From Solirubrobacteraceae bacterium (GTDB lineage Bacteria > Actinomycetota > Thermoleophilia > Solirubrobacterales > Solirubrobacteraceae), in NCBI GenBank assembly GCA_017882465.1, contig JADGPN010000013.1, positions 1 to 34,538 of the forward strand: a stretch of 34,538 bases of DNA, given 5' to 3'. The notes below the pieces were generated by a model. The model worked only from the letters and a program-made list of their open reading frames with translations, was not told the origin of the DNA and ran no database searches. Positions 1 through 7,309 of the stretch are shown here, piece by piece. A program made the position numbers and the translations under genes. Numbering within the stretch: the first letter of the stretch is position 1; the number at the start of each line of letters is the position of its first letter.

Positions 1-889
1 GCTGGCCGGCGCGTGTGAGGAGTACGGGGTCGAGGCGCTGTTCCGCTCCGACCACTACCTGTCGGTCGACGGCCACGGCGAGCGCGGGTCGCTCGACGCG
101 TGGGCAACGATCTCGGCGCTCGCGGCCGTGACCCGGACGCTGAGGCTCGGGACGCTCGTCTCCCCCGCCACCTTCCGTCATCCCTCGGAGCTGGCCAAGG
201 TGGTGACCACGGCTGACCACGTTTCTGGCGGGCGGGTCGAGCTCGGGCTGGGCACGGGCTGGCTCGAGGCCGAGCACGAGACCTACGGGTTCCCGTTCCC
301 GCCCCTGCGCGAGCGCATGGAGCGACTCGAGGAGCAGCTGCAGATCATCTCCCGGGAGTGGGGCGACGAGCGGTTCACGTTCGACTCCGCCCACTACCGG
401 ATCGATGACCTCGACGCCCGCCCCAAGCCGGTCCAGCGGCCACGGCCGCCGCTGATCCTGGGCGGCCGGGGCGGACCGCGGAGCATCGACCTCGGAGCGC
501 GCCGTGCCGACGAGTACAACACCGTCAACAAGACCGCGGCCGAGTGCGCGGCGATCCGCGCGGACCTCGACGAGGCGTGCCGTCGCGAAGGGCGCGACCC
601 GATTCCGCTCTCGCTGATGACCGGATGGCTGGTCGGCGAGGACCGGGCTGAGCTGCTCGACCGCGCCGGCCGCCTGGCCGAGTGGCGCGGTCACGAGGGC
701 GGCGCCGAGAGCTTCCTGGCGAGTCTGCCCGACTACTTCATCACTGGCACGATGGAGGCGGTGGCGGACAAGCTCGCCGCGCTGGCCGGCGTCGGAGTCG
801 AGCGGGTCATGGTCCAGCATCTCCTGCATCGCGACCTGGCCGCCGTGGAGCAACTGGGCCGCGAGCTCGTCCCGGCGCTGCGCATCTAA
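1..889 (+). CDS. LLM-class F420-dependent oxidoreductase, 5' end missing
   Basis: The reading frame is open from the first bases of the window, so the N-terminus lies upstream. An internal ATG at 128 is not the real start, because family-typical sequence (FRSDHYLSV, then LAAVTRTLRLGTLVSP) precedes and crosses it. Seen: HVSGGRVELGLGTGW, which is the characteristic central strand and turn of bacterial luciferase-like (LLM) TIM-barrel enzymes, then a PPLILGG strand and a C-terminal helix ending at the TAA at 887-889. Family knowledge: these flavin or F420-dependent enzymes transfer hydride to varied small substrates in the cytosol. The F420 preference is inferred from the actinobacterial context and the substrate cannot be read. 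About 295 residues are visible. It is followed by a 183-bp gap with an inverted repeat and then an unrelated secreted enzyme. Confidence 0.85.
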   Translation, partial: LAGACEEYGVEALFRSDHYLSVDGHGERGSLDAWATISALAAVTRTLRLGTLVSPATFRHPSELAKVVTTADHVSGGRVELGLGTGWLEAEHETYGFPFPPLRERMERLEEQLQIISREWGDERFTFDSAHYRIDDLDARPKPVQRPRPPLILGGRGGPRSIDLGARRADEYNTVNKTAAECAAIRADLDEACRREGRDPIPLSLMTGWLVGEDRAELLDRAGRLAEWRGHEGGAESFLASLPDYFITGTMEAVADKLAALAGVGVERVMVQHLLHRDLAAVEQLGRELVPALRI

Positions 890-1009
890 TCCCCGCTGTC
901 GCCGTCCGGTACCAGGCGCCCTCCGTTATCCGGATGTTCACGGACCCTTCACCTGCTGGACACCCGTCTCGACCGGGGCGGGAACAGACTCGGGCGCCGG
1001 CGGCGGTCC

Positions 1010-1032
1010 CGGTCCGAGCTCGAGTCGGACCG
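1010..1032. terminator. 8-bp inverted repeat between the LLM gene and the phosphoesterase gene
   Basis: Arms CGGTCCGA (1010-1017) and TCGGACCG (1025-1032) are perfectly complementary around a 7-base loop. The hairpin lies about 120 bases after the upstream stop codon and 40 bases before the next start codon. There is no T-run. It could be an intrinsic terminator of the T-less actinobacterial kind or an operator for the downstream gene; the sequence does not decide. Confidence 0.35.
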
Positions 1033-1072
1033 CGCCCGACGCCTCACCCTCGTAAACAGCTGAGGAGGACGC

Positions 1073-2899
1073 ATGCGCGGTACTCGTAGATGGAGATGGG
1101 CGGCAGTCGCCGGAGTGGGGGCGGCCTGCACGCTGGGCGGAGCGCTCGCCGTGGCCGATATAGGCCATCGCGCTCATCGCGCCCAAGCGGGATCGACCGC
1201 GACGCCGATCAAGCACGTGGTCGTGATCTTTCAGGAGAACGTCTCCTTCGACCACTACTTCGGCACCTATCCGGACGCCGCCAATACATCAGGGCAGCCG
1301 TTCCACGGCGCTCATCACGTGACCGTCAACGGGTTGCGCTCTCCCGGCGCCGGCGGCAAGGGCACGCTGCTGACCAACAACCCCAACCTCGATTCGAGCG
1401 GCAACCCGGTCAACCCGCGCCGCCTCGATCCCGCCAACATCAACGACGTCCTGACCTGTGACCAGGACCACGGCTACGCCAGCGAGCAGAAGGCGTTCGA
1501 CGGCGGCAAGATGGACAAGTTCCTGACCGCTACCGCCACGACCACGGGCAACAGCTCCACCGGTGAGCCCTGCAAGGGCAGCGACGTCATGAACTACTAC
1601 GACGGCAACACCGTCACCGGCCTGTGGAATTACGCCCAGAGCTTCGCGATGAGCGACAACTCGTACGGGACGACCTTCGGTCTCTCATCTCCGGGCGCGA
1701 TCAACCTCGCCTCCGGAAACAGCGGCGGCGTCGGCCTGATGATCAACGGCGCCAACACGAACGGCGATACGGTCGGCGACGGGCACGGCGGCTACACCCT
1801 CATCGACGACGCGCAGCCGTACTACGACGACTGCTCGACCCGCGACGCAGCGTCGCTAAAGGGCAAGAACATCGGCGATGAGCTGAACGCGGCCGGGCTG
1901 AGCTGGGGCTTCTTCCAGGGCGGATTCCGCCCGACGACCAGCTTCGCGGCGGCCACGGCGTCGAACCCGCAGCCGACGAGCACGTTCATCCCCAACCAGT
2001 TCAAGGGCAAGTTCGCCACGCCCCCCGCCTCGGACGAGGGGCTGTGCAACGCCGTACACCCCATCGGTGCCGCCGTTGGCGGCACCGGCGGAACGACCCC
2101 CAGCCCGACCAACTACGGCAACAAGAACGACTACATCCCGCACCACGAGCCGTTCCAGTACTACGCCTCCACGGCGAACCCGCACCACCTGCCGCCGGCC
2201 TCCCTCAATGCCATCGGCACCGACACCCAGACCATCACCAATGCAACCCCGCAGTTCGACACGGCAAACCATCAGTACGACATGAGCGACTTCGACGCTC
2301 TGGTCGGCGCGATCAGCCACGGCTACCTCTCGCCCGACCGTCTCCCGGCGGTCAGCTTCCTCAAGGCGCCCGGGTACCAGGACGGACACGCCGGGTACTC
2401 GGATCCCTATGACGAGCAGCAGTTCATCGCCAATGGGATCAACGCGCTGGAGCACACGCCGGATTGGTCAAGCACCGCCGTGGTCATCGCCTACGACGAC
2501 TCGGACGGCTTCTACGACCACGCCTACAGCGGTATCCACAACCCGTCGAACACGTCGAAGGCGGCACCCCCCGGCCCGCAGGACTTCCTGACCGGCGTCG
2601 GATTCTGTGGCACCACGGGCAAGCGGCTGGCCGACCAGCAGGGACGCTGCGGCTACGGTCCGCGGCTGCCGCTGCTGATCGTCTCGCCCTGGGCCAAGAA
2701 GGGCTATGTCTCCCACGAGCTCACCGATCAGAGCTCGATCCTGAAGTTCGTGGAGGACAACTGGGGCCTGCCGAGGATCTCCGGATCGTTTGACTCGATC
2801 GCCGGCTCGCTGAGCTCGATGTTCCACTTCGGGCATGGGCCCGAGCGGTCGACCCTGTTCCTGGACCCGGTCACGGGCCAGCCGGCAGGCTCGCACTGA
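1073..2899 (+). CDS. secreted phosphoesterase / phospholipase C family protein
   Basis: A 608-residue protein of the phosphoesterase family (phospholipase C / acid phosphatase AcpA-like fold, alkaline-phosphatase superfamily). Seen: an N-terminal signal peptide (RRWRW, then a hydrophobic stretch of about residues 10-30). The family start motif [16 protein letters not shown] at about residues 49-64 holds the conserved Glu-Asn and Asp-His. [11 protein letters not shown] near residue 475 is the second metal- and substrate-binding block. [15 protein letters not shown] and the C-terminal [12 protein letters not shown] block complete the domain. The ATG at 1073 follows a strong GAGGAGG Shine-Dalgarno sequence at 1062-1068. 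The enzyme probably hydrolyses phosphodiesters or phosphomonoesters (phospholipids or other organic phosphate) outside the membrane; the substrate is unknown. It ends just before a 31-bp hairpin and a remnant of a second enzyme of the same family. Confidence 0.9.
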   Translation: MRGTRRWRWAAVAGVGAACTLGGALAVADIGHRAHRAQAGSTATPIKHVVVIFQENVSFDHYFGTYPDAANTSGQPFHGAHHVTVNGLRSPGAGGKGTLLTNNPNLDSSGNPVNPRRLDPANINDVLTCDQDHGYASEQKAFDGGKMDKFLTATATTTGNSSTGEPCKGSDVMNYYDGNTVTGLWNYAQSFAMSDNSYGTTFGLSSPGAINLASGNSGGVGLMINGANTNGDTVGDGHGGYTLIDDAQPYYDDCSTRDAASLKGKNIGDELNAAGLSWGFFQGGFRPTTSFAAATASNPQPTSTFIPNQFKGKFATPPASDEGLCNAVHPIGAAVGGTGGTTPSPTNYGNKNDYIPHHEPFQYYASTANPHHLPPASLNAIGTDTQTITNATPQFDTANHQYDMSDFDALVGAISHGYLSPDRLPAVSFLKAPGYQDGHAGYSDPYDEQQFIANGINALEHTPDWSSTAVVIAYDDSDGFYDHAYSGIHNPSNTSKAAPPGPQDFLTGVGFCGTTGKRLADQQGRCGYGPRLPLLIVSPWAKKGYVSHELTDQSSILKFVEDNWGLPRISGSFDSIAGSLSSMFHFGHGPERSTLFLDPVTGQPAGSH

Positions 2900-2911
2900 G
2901 GCACCGCTGCG

Positions 2912-2942
2912 CGGCCGGCCCGGGTACTACCCGGGCCGGCCG
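2912..2942. terminator. perfect 15-bp inverted repeat after the phosphoesterase stop
   Basis: The arms at 2912-2926 and 2928-2942 are perfectly complementary around a single central base (right arm TACCCGGGCCGGCCG). The repeat begins 12 bases after the TGA at 2897-2899. No T-tract follows. It is most simply a strong GC-rich terminator. It also marks the boundary with the pseudogene fragment that begins immediately afterwards. Confidence 0.6.
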
Positions 2943-3224
2943 TCCGGCTCGGACACGTTCGACCACACCTCGATCCTGCGCTTCCTCGAGACGCGATTCG
3001 GGGTCGAGGTCCCGAACCTCAGCGGTTGGCGGCGCAAGGTCACGGGCGACCTGACCAGCGCGTTCAATTTCGCCGCCGCCCCGCGGACCAAGGCTCCCGC
3101 TCTGGCGGCTCCGGCCGGCGCCGCAGGGCAGTGCATCGGCGGTACCCCCGTGACGGTGCCCGCCCAACCCTTCCCGCGGCAGGAGCGCGGCAAGCGCCGG
3201 CGGCCCAGCGGGATCGTCACGTAG
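2943..3224 (+). pseudogene. C-terminal remnant of a second phospholipase C-type phosphoesterase
   Basis: The frame reads [18 protein letters not shown], then [19 protein letters not shown], and ends at the TAG at 3222-3224. This is the characteristic C-terminal block of bacterial phospholipase C / phosphoesterase family proteins (the [14 protein letters not shown] region plus the W-R-VTGDLT-F tail). Nothing of the preceding 400 or so residues of that family is present, and there is no plausible start codon. The block is a paralogue and not a continuation of the upstream gene, which already has its own equivalent ([12 protein letters not shown]) and lies in another frame. A tandem duplication followed by deletion of most of one copy would explain it. 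Confidence 0.65.
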
Positions 3225-3388
3225 CCAAGCTCCCCCGGGACATCGACTGCGGCTTTCCGGCCGCAGCTCTACAGCCCGCCACGGATGCCGCGCTTCCGAG
3301 ACACACACCAAGCAATGTGACGAGGCGTTCCGAGCAAAGTTCTTCGGCACTTGGACCCGGGAGCGAGAGCGCGACCATGGCGACGACG

Positions 3389-4354
3389 TCAGGGGGTGAA
3401 GACGACCTTCCCGAACGACTCGCCCGCGGCCAGCAGCTCGAAGCCCGCGCGAGCCTCGCCTAACGGGATCACGGTCTCGATCACCGGCCGGACGCCGGAC
3501 TCGACGCACAGCGCCATCAGCCGCTCCAGCTCGTCATGCGTTCCCATCGTGGAGCCGACGACCGAGAGCTGAAGGAAGAAGATCCGCGTCAGCTCAGCGG
3601 GCGGAGCGTCCCCGCTGGTGGCGCCGCAGATCACCACCGTGCCCCCGGGCTTGAGCGACCTGATCGAGTGAGCCCACGTGGCCTCGCCGACCGTCTCCAT
3701 CACGGCATCGACGCGCTCGGGCAGCCGCTCGCCCGACTCGAAGGCTCGGTGAGCGCCGAGCTCCAGCGCGCGGGCGCGCTTCTGCTCCGATCGGCTCGTG
3801 ATCCACACCCGCACGCCGGCGGCCGCGCCGAGCACGATCAGCGCTGTGGACACTCCGCCGCCGGCGCCCTGGACGAGTACGGTGCTGCCCGGCACCACGC
3901 CGGCCCGGGTGAACAGCATGCGGTAGGCCGTCAGCCAGGCCGTGGGCAGGCAGGCCGCTTCCTCGAACGAGAGCTCGGGTGGCTTGCGCAGCACGTTCCG
4001 GCTCGGCACCGCCACCTTCTCCGCGAACGTTCCCTGGTGGCGCTCGGACAGGATCGCCCGCTTGGGGTCGAAGGTCTCGTCGCCGCGCCAGCCGGGATCC
4101 GAGATCACGCTGTGGACCACCACCTCGTTCCCGTCCTCGTCCAGCCCGGCGGCGTCACAGCCGAGGATCATCGGCAGCCGCTCCTCGCTCAGGCCCACGC
4201 CCTGCAGCGACCACAGGTCGTGATGGTTCAGCGAGGCGGCCTTGACCGTGACCGTCGTCCATCCCTCGGGGGCGGAGGGGTCGGGTCGCTCTCCGAGCTT
4301 GAGCCCGGACAGCGGATCCTGTGGAGTGATGCGGGCGGCGTAGGCAGCGAACAC
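3389..4354 (-). CDS. zinc-type alcohol dehydrogenase / quinone reductase-like MDR oxidoreductase
   Basis: A 321-residue medium-chain dehydrogenase/reductase. Seen: a GroES-like N-terminal half with SLNHHDLWSLQG and MILGCDAAG, then the Rossmann nucleotide-binding motif VLVQGAGGGVSTALIV at about residues 155-170, and a C-terminal half ending GESFGKVVFTP. The canonical structural four-cysteine zinc lobe is absent, which fits the shorter zinc-free or one-zinc quinone-reductase-like branch. Substrate unknown; an NAD(P)H-linked alcohol, enone or quinone reaction in the cytosol is expected. The GTG start is preceded nine bases upstream by TAGGGT on the minus strand, so the mRNA may be leaderless. 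It diverges from the thioesterase gene at 4441, with about 86 bases between starts. Confidence 0.85.
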   Translation of the reverse strand: MFAAYAARITPQDPLSGLKLGERPDPSAPEGWTTVTVKAASLNHHDLWSLQGVGLSEERLPMILGCDAAGLDEDGNEVVVHSVISDPGWRGDETFDPKRAILSERHQGTFAEKVAVPSRNVLRKPPELSFEEAACLPTAWLTAYRMLFTRAGVVPGSTVLVQGAGGGVSTALIVLGAAAGVRVWITSRSEQKRARALELGAHRAFESGERLPERVDAVMETVGEATWAHSIRSLKPGGTVVICGATSGDAPPAELTRIFFLQLSVVGSTMGTHDELERLMALCVESGVRPVIETVIPLGEARAGFELLAAGESFGKVVFTP

Positions 4355-4363
4355 TGCGGTCAG

Positions 4364-4369
4364 ACCCTA
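4364..4369 (-). promoter_or_regulatory. -10-like TAGGGT, leaderless spacing to 4354
   Basis: TAGGGT on the minus strand lies nine bases before the GTG start at 4354. It matches the actinobacterial TAnnnT -10 pattern seen before several other genes here. No clear -35 box is visible. Confidence 0.4.
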
Positions 4370-4440
4370 CCCGGTCGGCCATCCGCGGTAAACGCTTCAG
4401 GATGTCCCGGCCGGGCCGGCGCGGATGCGATCATCGGCCG

Positions 4441-4863
4441 ATGGGCCCCGCCTACGTTCACTCGATCAGAGTCCGCTACGCCGAATGCGACCGGCAGGAC
4501 GTGGTCTTCAATCCGCACTACCTGGCCTACTTCGACATGTCGATGACGGAGCTGTTCCGGGTCGCCCTCGGTGGCTACGAGGAGCTGACGACTCGCGGCG
4601 CCGACATCGTGCTCGCGCATGCCGAGCTCAGCTTCCACGGCTCGGCCCGCTTCGATGAGGAGCTCGATCTGGCGGTCGCCGTGGAGCGGATGGGCGACTC
4701 CAGCCTCACCTGCCGGCATGAGCTGAGACGTCGGGGTGAGCTGCTCACGTCCGGCACCACGCGGCACGTGTTCGTCCATGCCGACACGTTGCAGAAGCGC
4801 GCGATCCCGGACTGGGTGCGAGCCGCCCTGTCGCCATGGGCTCTCGAGCCGGAGACGCCGTGA
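4441..4863 (+). CDS. acyl-CoA thioesterase, 4HBT/YbgC-type hotdog protein
   Basis: A 140-residue single hotdog-domain protein. Seen: VRYAECDRQDVVFNPHYLAYFD at the N-terminus, which is the 4HBT/YbgC/FadM active-site region with the conserved Asp before a hydrophobic turn and the NPHYL helix start. It continues with a long helix and antiparallel strands (VLAHAELSFHG, LTCRHELRR). Family knowledge: these enzymes hydrolyse acyl-CoA or related thioesters as tetramers in the cytosol; chain preference cannot be read. The ATG at 4441 is preferred over the upstream in-frame ATG at 4402, because the extra 13 residues (rich in Arg/Gly/Pro) do not belong to the fold. The cupin gene follows 34 bases after the stop, so co-transcription is likely. 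Confidence 0.85.
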   Translation: MGPAYVHSIRVRYAECDRQDVVFNPHYLAYFDMSMTELFRVALGGYEELTTRGADIVLAHAELSFHGSARFDEELDLAVAVERMGDSSLTCRHELRRRGELLTSGTTRHVFVHADTLQKRAIPDWVRAALSPWALEPETP

Positions 4864-4897
4864 GAAGATCGCTGCCCATGCCAACGGGGAGCGAGTG

Positions 4898-5251
4898 ATG
4901 GCCTACAACCACGTCGACCTGCAGGATGTCGAGCCGTTCCGCGGCGTCTTCTACAAGATGCGCCGCGCCCTCGGCGTCGAGGGATTCGGGATCAACTACA
5001 TCGAGGTACCTCCGGACGCGGAGGGCATGGAGCACGACGAGCTCCAGACCGGTCACGAGGAGGTGTACGTGATTCTCGACGGCTCGGGCAGGATGCGGAT
5101 CGGATCCGATGAGGTGGCGCTCACGCCGGGGCGCTGGCTCCGGGTCGACGCCCAGGAGCGCCGCCAGGTCGTCGGGGGCCCGGCGGGCATGAAGATGATC
5201 ATGGTCGGGGGAACGCCGGGGAGGCCCTTCGCGCCCCGCGAGGGGTTGTGA
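4898..5251 (+). CDS. small cupin-domain protein
   Basis: A 117-residue single-domain cupin. Seen: YIEVPPDAEGMEHDE, then TGHEEVYVILDGSGRMRIG, then VALTPGRWLRVDAQERRQV, the two conserved cupin beta-barrel motifs. The usual metal triad is only partly recognisable (His-Glu-Glu in GHEEV), so metal use is uncertain. The ATG at 4898 has GGGGAG about ten bases upstream. Function is unknown; small cupins of this kind may be isomerases, dioxygenases or ligand sensors. It sits between the thioesterase and the carbonic anhydrase, probably in the same transcript as the thioesterase. Confidence 0.8.
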   Translation: MAYNHVDLQDVEPFRGVFYKMRRALGVEGFGINYIEVPPDAEGMEHDELQTGHEEVYVILDGSGRMRIGSDEVALTPGRWLRVDAQERRQVVGGPAGMKMIMVGGTPGRPFAPREGL

Positions 5252-5283
5252 GAGGTAACTCCACAAAGGCAATTGACTTTTGG

Positions 5284-5289
5284 TACTTT
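5284..5289 (+). promoter_or_regulatory. -10-like TACTTT before the carbonic anhydrase
   Basis: TACTTT lies in an unusually A+T-rich patch (about 5256-5290) just after the cupin stop and 29 bases before the ATG at 5319. That would give a short leader that includes the AGGAG ribosome site. A TTGACT at 5273-5278 resembles a -35 box but is too close to pair with this -10. Confidence 0.35.
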
Positions 5290-5318
5290 GCCGGTTTCCG
5301 CGGACCCCAGGAGACCCC

Positions 5319-5810
5319 ATGAGCACCACTGACGAGCTGCTGGCCAACAACGAGAAGTACGTCGCTGTGTTCGACAAAGGCGACCTGCCGCTGCCTCCCG
5401 GCAAGAAGACCGCCGTGGTCGCGTGCATGGATGCCCGCCTCAACGTGTACGGCGCGCTCGGGCTTCAGGAGGGCGACGCGCACGTGATCCGCAACGCGGG
5501 CGGAGTCGTCACCGACGACGAGATCCGCTCCCTGGCGATCTCGCAGCGCCTGCTCGGAACCGAGGAGATCATCCTCATCCACCACACCGACTGCGGAATG
5601 CTCACATTCAAGGACGATGAGCTCAAGGCCGCAATCCAGGAGGAGACCGGAATCAAGCCCGAGTGGGCCGCCGAGTCGTTCTCGGATCTCGATCAGGACG
5701 TTCGCCAGTCCATCGCCAGGATCAAGGCGTCGCCCTTCATCCCCCGCAAGCACTCAATCCGGGGCTTCGTCTACGAGGTCGAGACGGGGCGCCTGCGCGA
5801 GGTCGCGTAG
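5319..5810 (+). CDS. canA: beta-carbonic anhydrase, CanA (Rv1284) type
   Basis: A 163-residue beta-class carbonic anhydrase that interconverts CO2 and bicarbonate in the cytosol. Seen: ACMDARL, giving zinc ligand Cys36 with the Asp38/Arg40 dyad, and HTDC, giving zinc ligands His89 and Cys92. HVIRNAGGVVTDD and RSLAISQRLLGTEEI are also present. The arrangement and length closely resemble, from memory, the mycobacterial enzyme Rv1284 (CanA, also 163 residues). The ATG at 5319 is chosen over an upstream in-frame GTG at 5280 because AGGAG lies at 5309-5313 and homologues start with this M-x-x-x-D-xx-LANN-like sequence. All active-site residues are present, so the enzyme should be functional. It is the last intact gene before the degraded region. 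Confidence 0.93.
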   Translation: MSTTDELLANNEKYVAVFDKGDLPLPPGKKTAVVACMDARLNVYGALGLQEGDAHVIRNAGGVVTDDEIRSLAISQRLLGTEEIILIHHTDCGMLTFKDDELKAAIQEETGIKPEWAAESFSDLDQDVRQSIARIKASPFIPRKHSIRGFVYEVETGRLREVA

Positions 5811-5848
5811 CCCCTCTCGGCGTGGCCCTGGTTCCGGCGACAGACGGG

Positions 5849-6141
5849 TCAGCGCTTGACGCCTCGCTCGACGGCTGCGTCGATATCCGCCGCGACCGAG
5901 CGCCACAGGGTGACGTGCACCGCGGGCCGTACCCGTAGCGATGTCTGGCCCGAGTGGGCGAGCGTGAGCATGTTCCCTCACCGGCCGCGGCCGCCGTGAT
6001 CGACGCGGCATGGCTCGTGTAGGCGGCGATGTCGCTCGGGTCGAGGCCGTGGCGGGCGAAGAACATTCCGGTGCCCGTCGATGGGTCGAGCTCGGGCGGC
6101 CCAATCAGCCAGCGCTCGCCGGCGAGCGCCGGGGGCGACAC
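5849..6141 (-). pseudogene. C-terminal fragment of a LysR-type transcriptional regulator (probable)
   Basis: On the minus strand one frame reads GERWLIGPPELDPSTGTG, FFARHGLDPSDIAAY and ASITAAAAGEG. A frame change near 5970 leads into MLTLAHSGQTSLRVRPAV and VHVTLWRSVAADIDAAV, ending in a TGA at 5849-5851. The order (GW-ligand strand, FFARHGL, helix of Ala-rich residues, LAHS, VxLWR) resembles the end of a LysR-type effector-binding domain. There is no DNA-binding domain and no start. The family call is inference from pattern only. The fragment abuts the CoxL remnant, and LysR-type regulators often adjoin such operons, which supports but does not prove the call. Confidence 0.4.
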
Positions 6142-6985
6142 GGGTCAGCGGCAAGCTGACGTTGTGGTGCACCTCGCAGGCGCCGCACGCGCACCGGACC
6201 CTGTACGCGCTCGTGGCTGGGCTCCCCGAGCACAGGATCCGCGTGGTGTCTCCCGACATCGGCGGTGGCTTCGGCAACAAGATGCCGGTGTACCCGGGCT
6301 ACCTGTGCGAGATCGTGGGCTCGATGGTGACCGGGAGACCGGTCAAGTGGACCGAGGATCGCTCCGAGAACCTGATGTCGACCGGGTTCGCGCGGGACTA
6401 TGTGATGACGGGCGCCATGGCCGCCACCAGGGAAGGGAAGGTCCTCGGCGTACGGGTCGAGGTCATCGCCGACCACGGCGCGTTCGACACGACGGCGCAG
6501 CCGACGAACTACCCAAGGCACAGCTGTCCATCAGCGTCCAGACCCAGGGACAGGGCCATGAGACGACCTTCGCCCAGATCGTCGCCGATAGCTTGGCATC
6601 CCCCCCGAGGACGTCGACGTGGTGCACGGCGACACTGAGGTCACTCCGTACGGACTCGGCACCTATGGCTCCCGCTCGACGCCGGTGAGCGGGGCGGCGA
6701 CTGCGCTGGTCGCCCGCAAGGTCCGCGAGCGGGCGCCGATCGTCGCCTCCGCGATGCTCGAGGTGTCCCCCGACGACCTCAGCTGGGACAAGGGGCCACC
6801 CGCGCGGTGGCATGTGAAGCGCGACCCCGAGAAGGGCGAGACGTTTCAGGACATCGCGATGGCCGCGCACGGTGCGGTCGAGCTCCCGAAGGGGTCGAGG
6901 CCGGCCTCGACGCCGAGATCGTCGGCGCCAAGGGGGTCGGAGAGTGTGCGACCGTCGGCTCCCCATCGGCGATCGTGAACCCTGC
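6141..6985 (+). pseudogene. coxL: degraded CO-dehydrogenase-type molybdenum hydroxylase large subunit (copy A)
   Basis: Pieces of a CoxL/xanthine-dehydrogenase-type molybdopterin-binding subunit lie in order but in different frames. LTLWCTSQAPHAHR and SPDIGGGFGNKM through RPVKWTEDR come first (about 6141-6515). A jump of probably over 100 codons leads to TQGQGHETTFAQIVADSL (about 6520-6594). A one-base loss near 6595 follows, then VVHGDTEVTPYGLGTYGS and VRERAPIVASAMLEV. A second one-base loss is at the G-run 6891-6894. The sequence then joins directly to KGVGECATVGSP, which belongs near the C-terminus of the family. No full domain survives and there is no usable start, so no active enzyme can be made. 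An intact protein of this family is about 760-800 residues and would oxidise CO or an aldehyde or purine-like substrate. Confidence 0.8.
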
Positions 6986-7286
6986 CGATACCGACCGCTT
7001 CGGCGTGGGCCACGGGTACAACACCCGTCCCTCCGACGGGACCTCGGCGGCGATCGCGAGCGTCGTCGGCAAGATTCGCGCCAAGGCGCAGCTGCTCGCC
7101 GGCACGGCCCTCGAGGCCTCACCGGACACGCTCGAGTGGTCGGGCGGAGCCTGGGTCAAGGCCGGGCGGCAGCGATCCGACGCAGGTGAAGACGATCGAG
7201 GAGATCGCTCTGTACGCCCACGGCACCGGCGCCCTGCCACGGGGGTCGAGGGCGGGCTCGATGCGCAGACCGTCTACAGGGACTAG
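6986..7286 (+). pseudogene. second degraded CoxL-type fragment (copy B)
   Basis: Directly after the C-terminal-like block of copy A the sequence returns to a mid-protein block: DRFGVGHGYNTRPSDGTS, KIRAKAQLLAGTALEASP and LEWSGGAWVKAG. After a frame change near 7164-7166 it reads TQVKTIEEIALYAHG, and after another in the G-run 7241-7245, GVEGGLDAQTVYRD, ending in TAG at 7284-7286. It aligns by eye with the YGSRSTPVSG to AHGAVELPKG block of copy A but is clearly diverged. It is therefore a different paralogue and not a recent duplication. It is not expressible as one protein. Confidence 0.7.
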
Positions 7287-7309
7287 TTTCAGAACCGGCG
7301 GTGAGAGCC

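Noticed and set aside
2897-3224. Readthrough fusion of the phosphoesterase with the following tail
   Set aside because: The tail is in another frame, the first gene already has its own C-terminal block, and a strong hairpin separates them.
5273-5278. TTGACT as a -35 box for the carbonic anhydrase gene
   Set aside because: No -10 box lies 16-18 bases downstream; the TACTTT at 5284-5289 is too close to pair with it.
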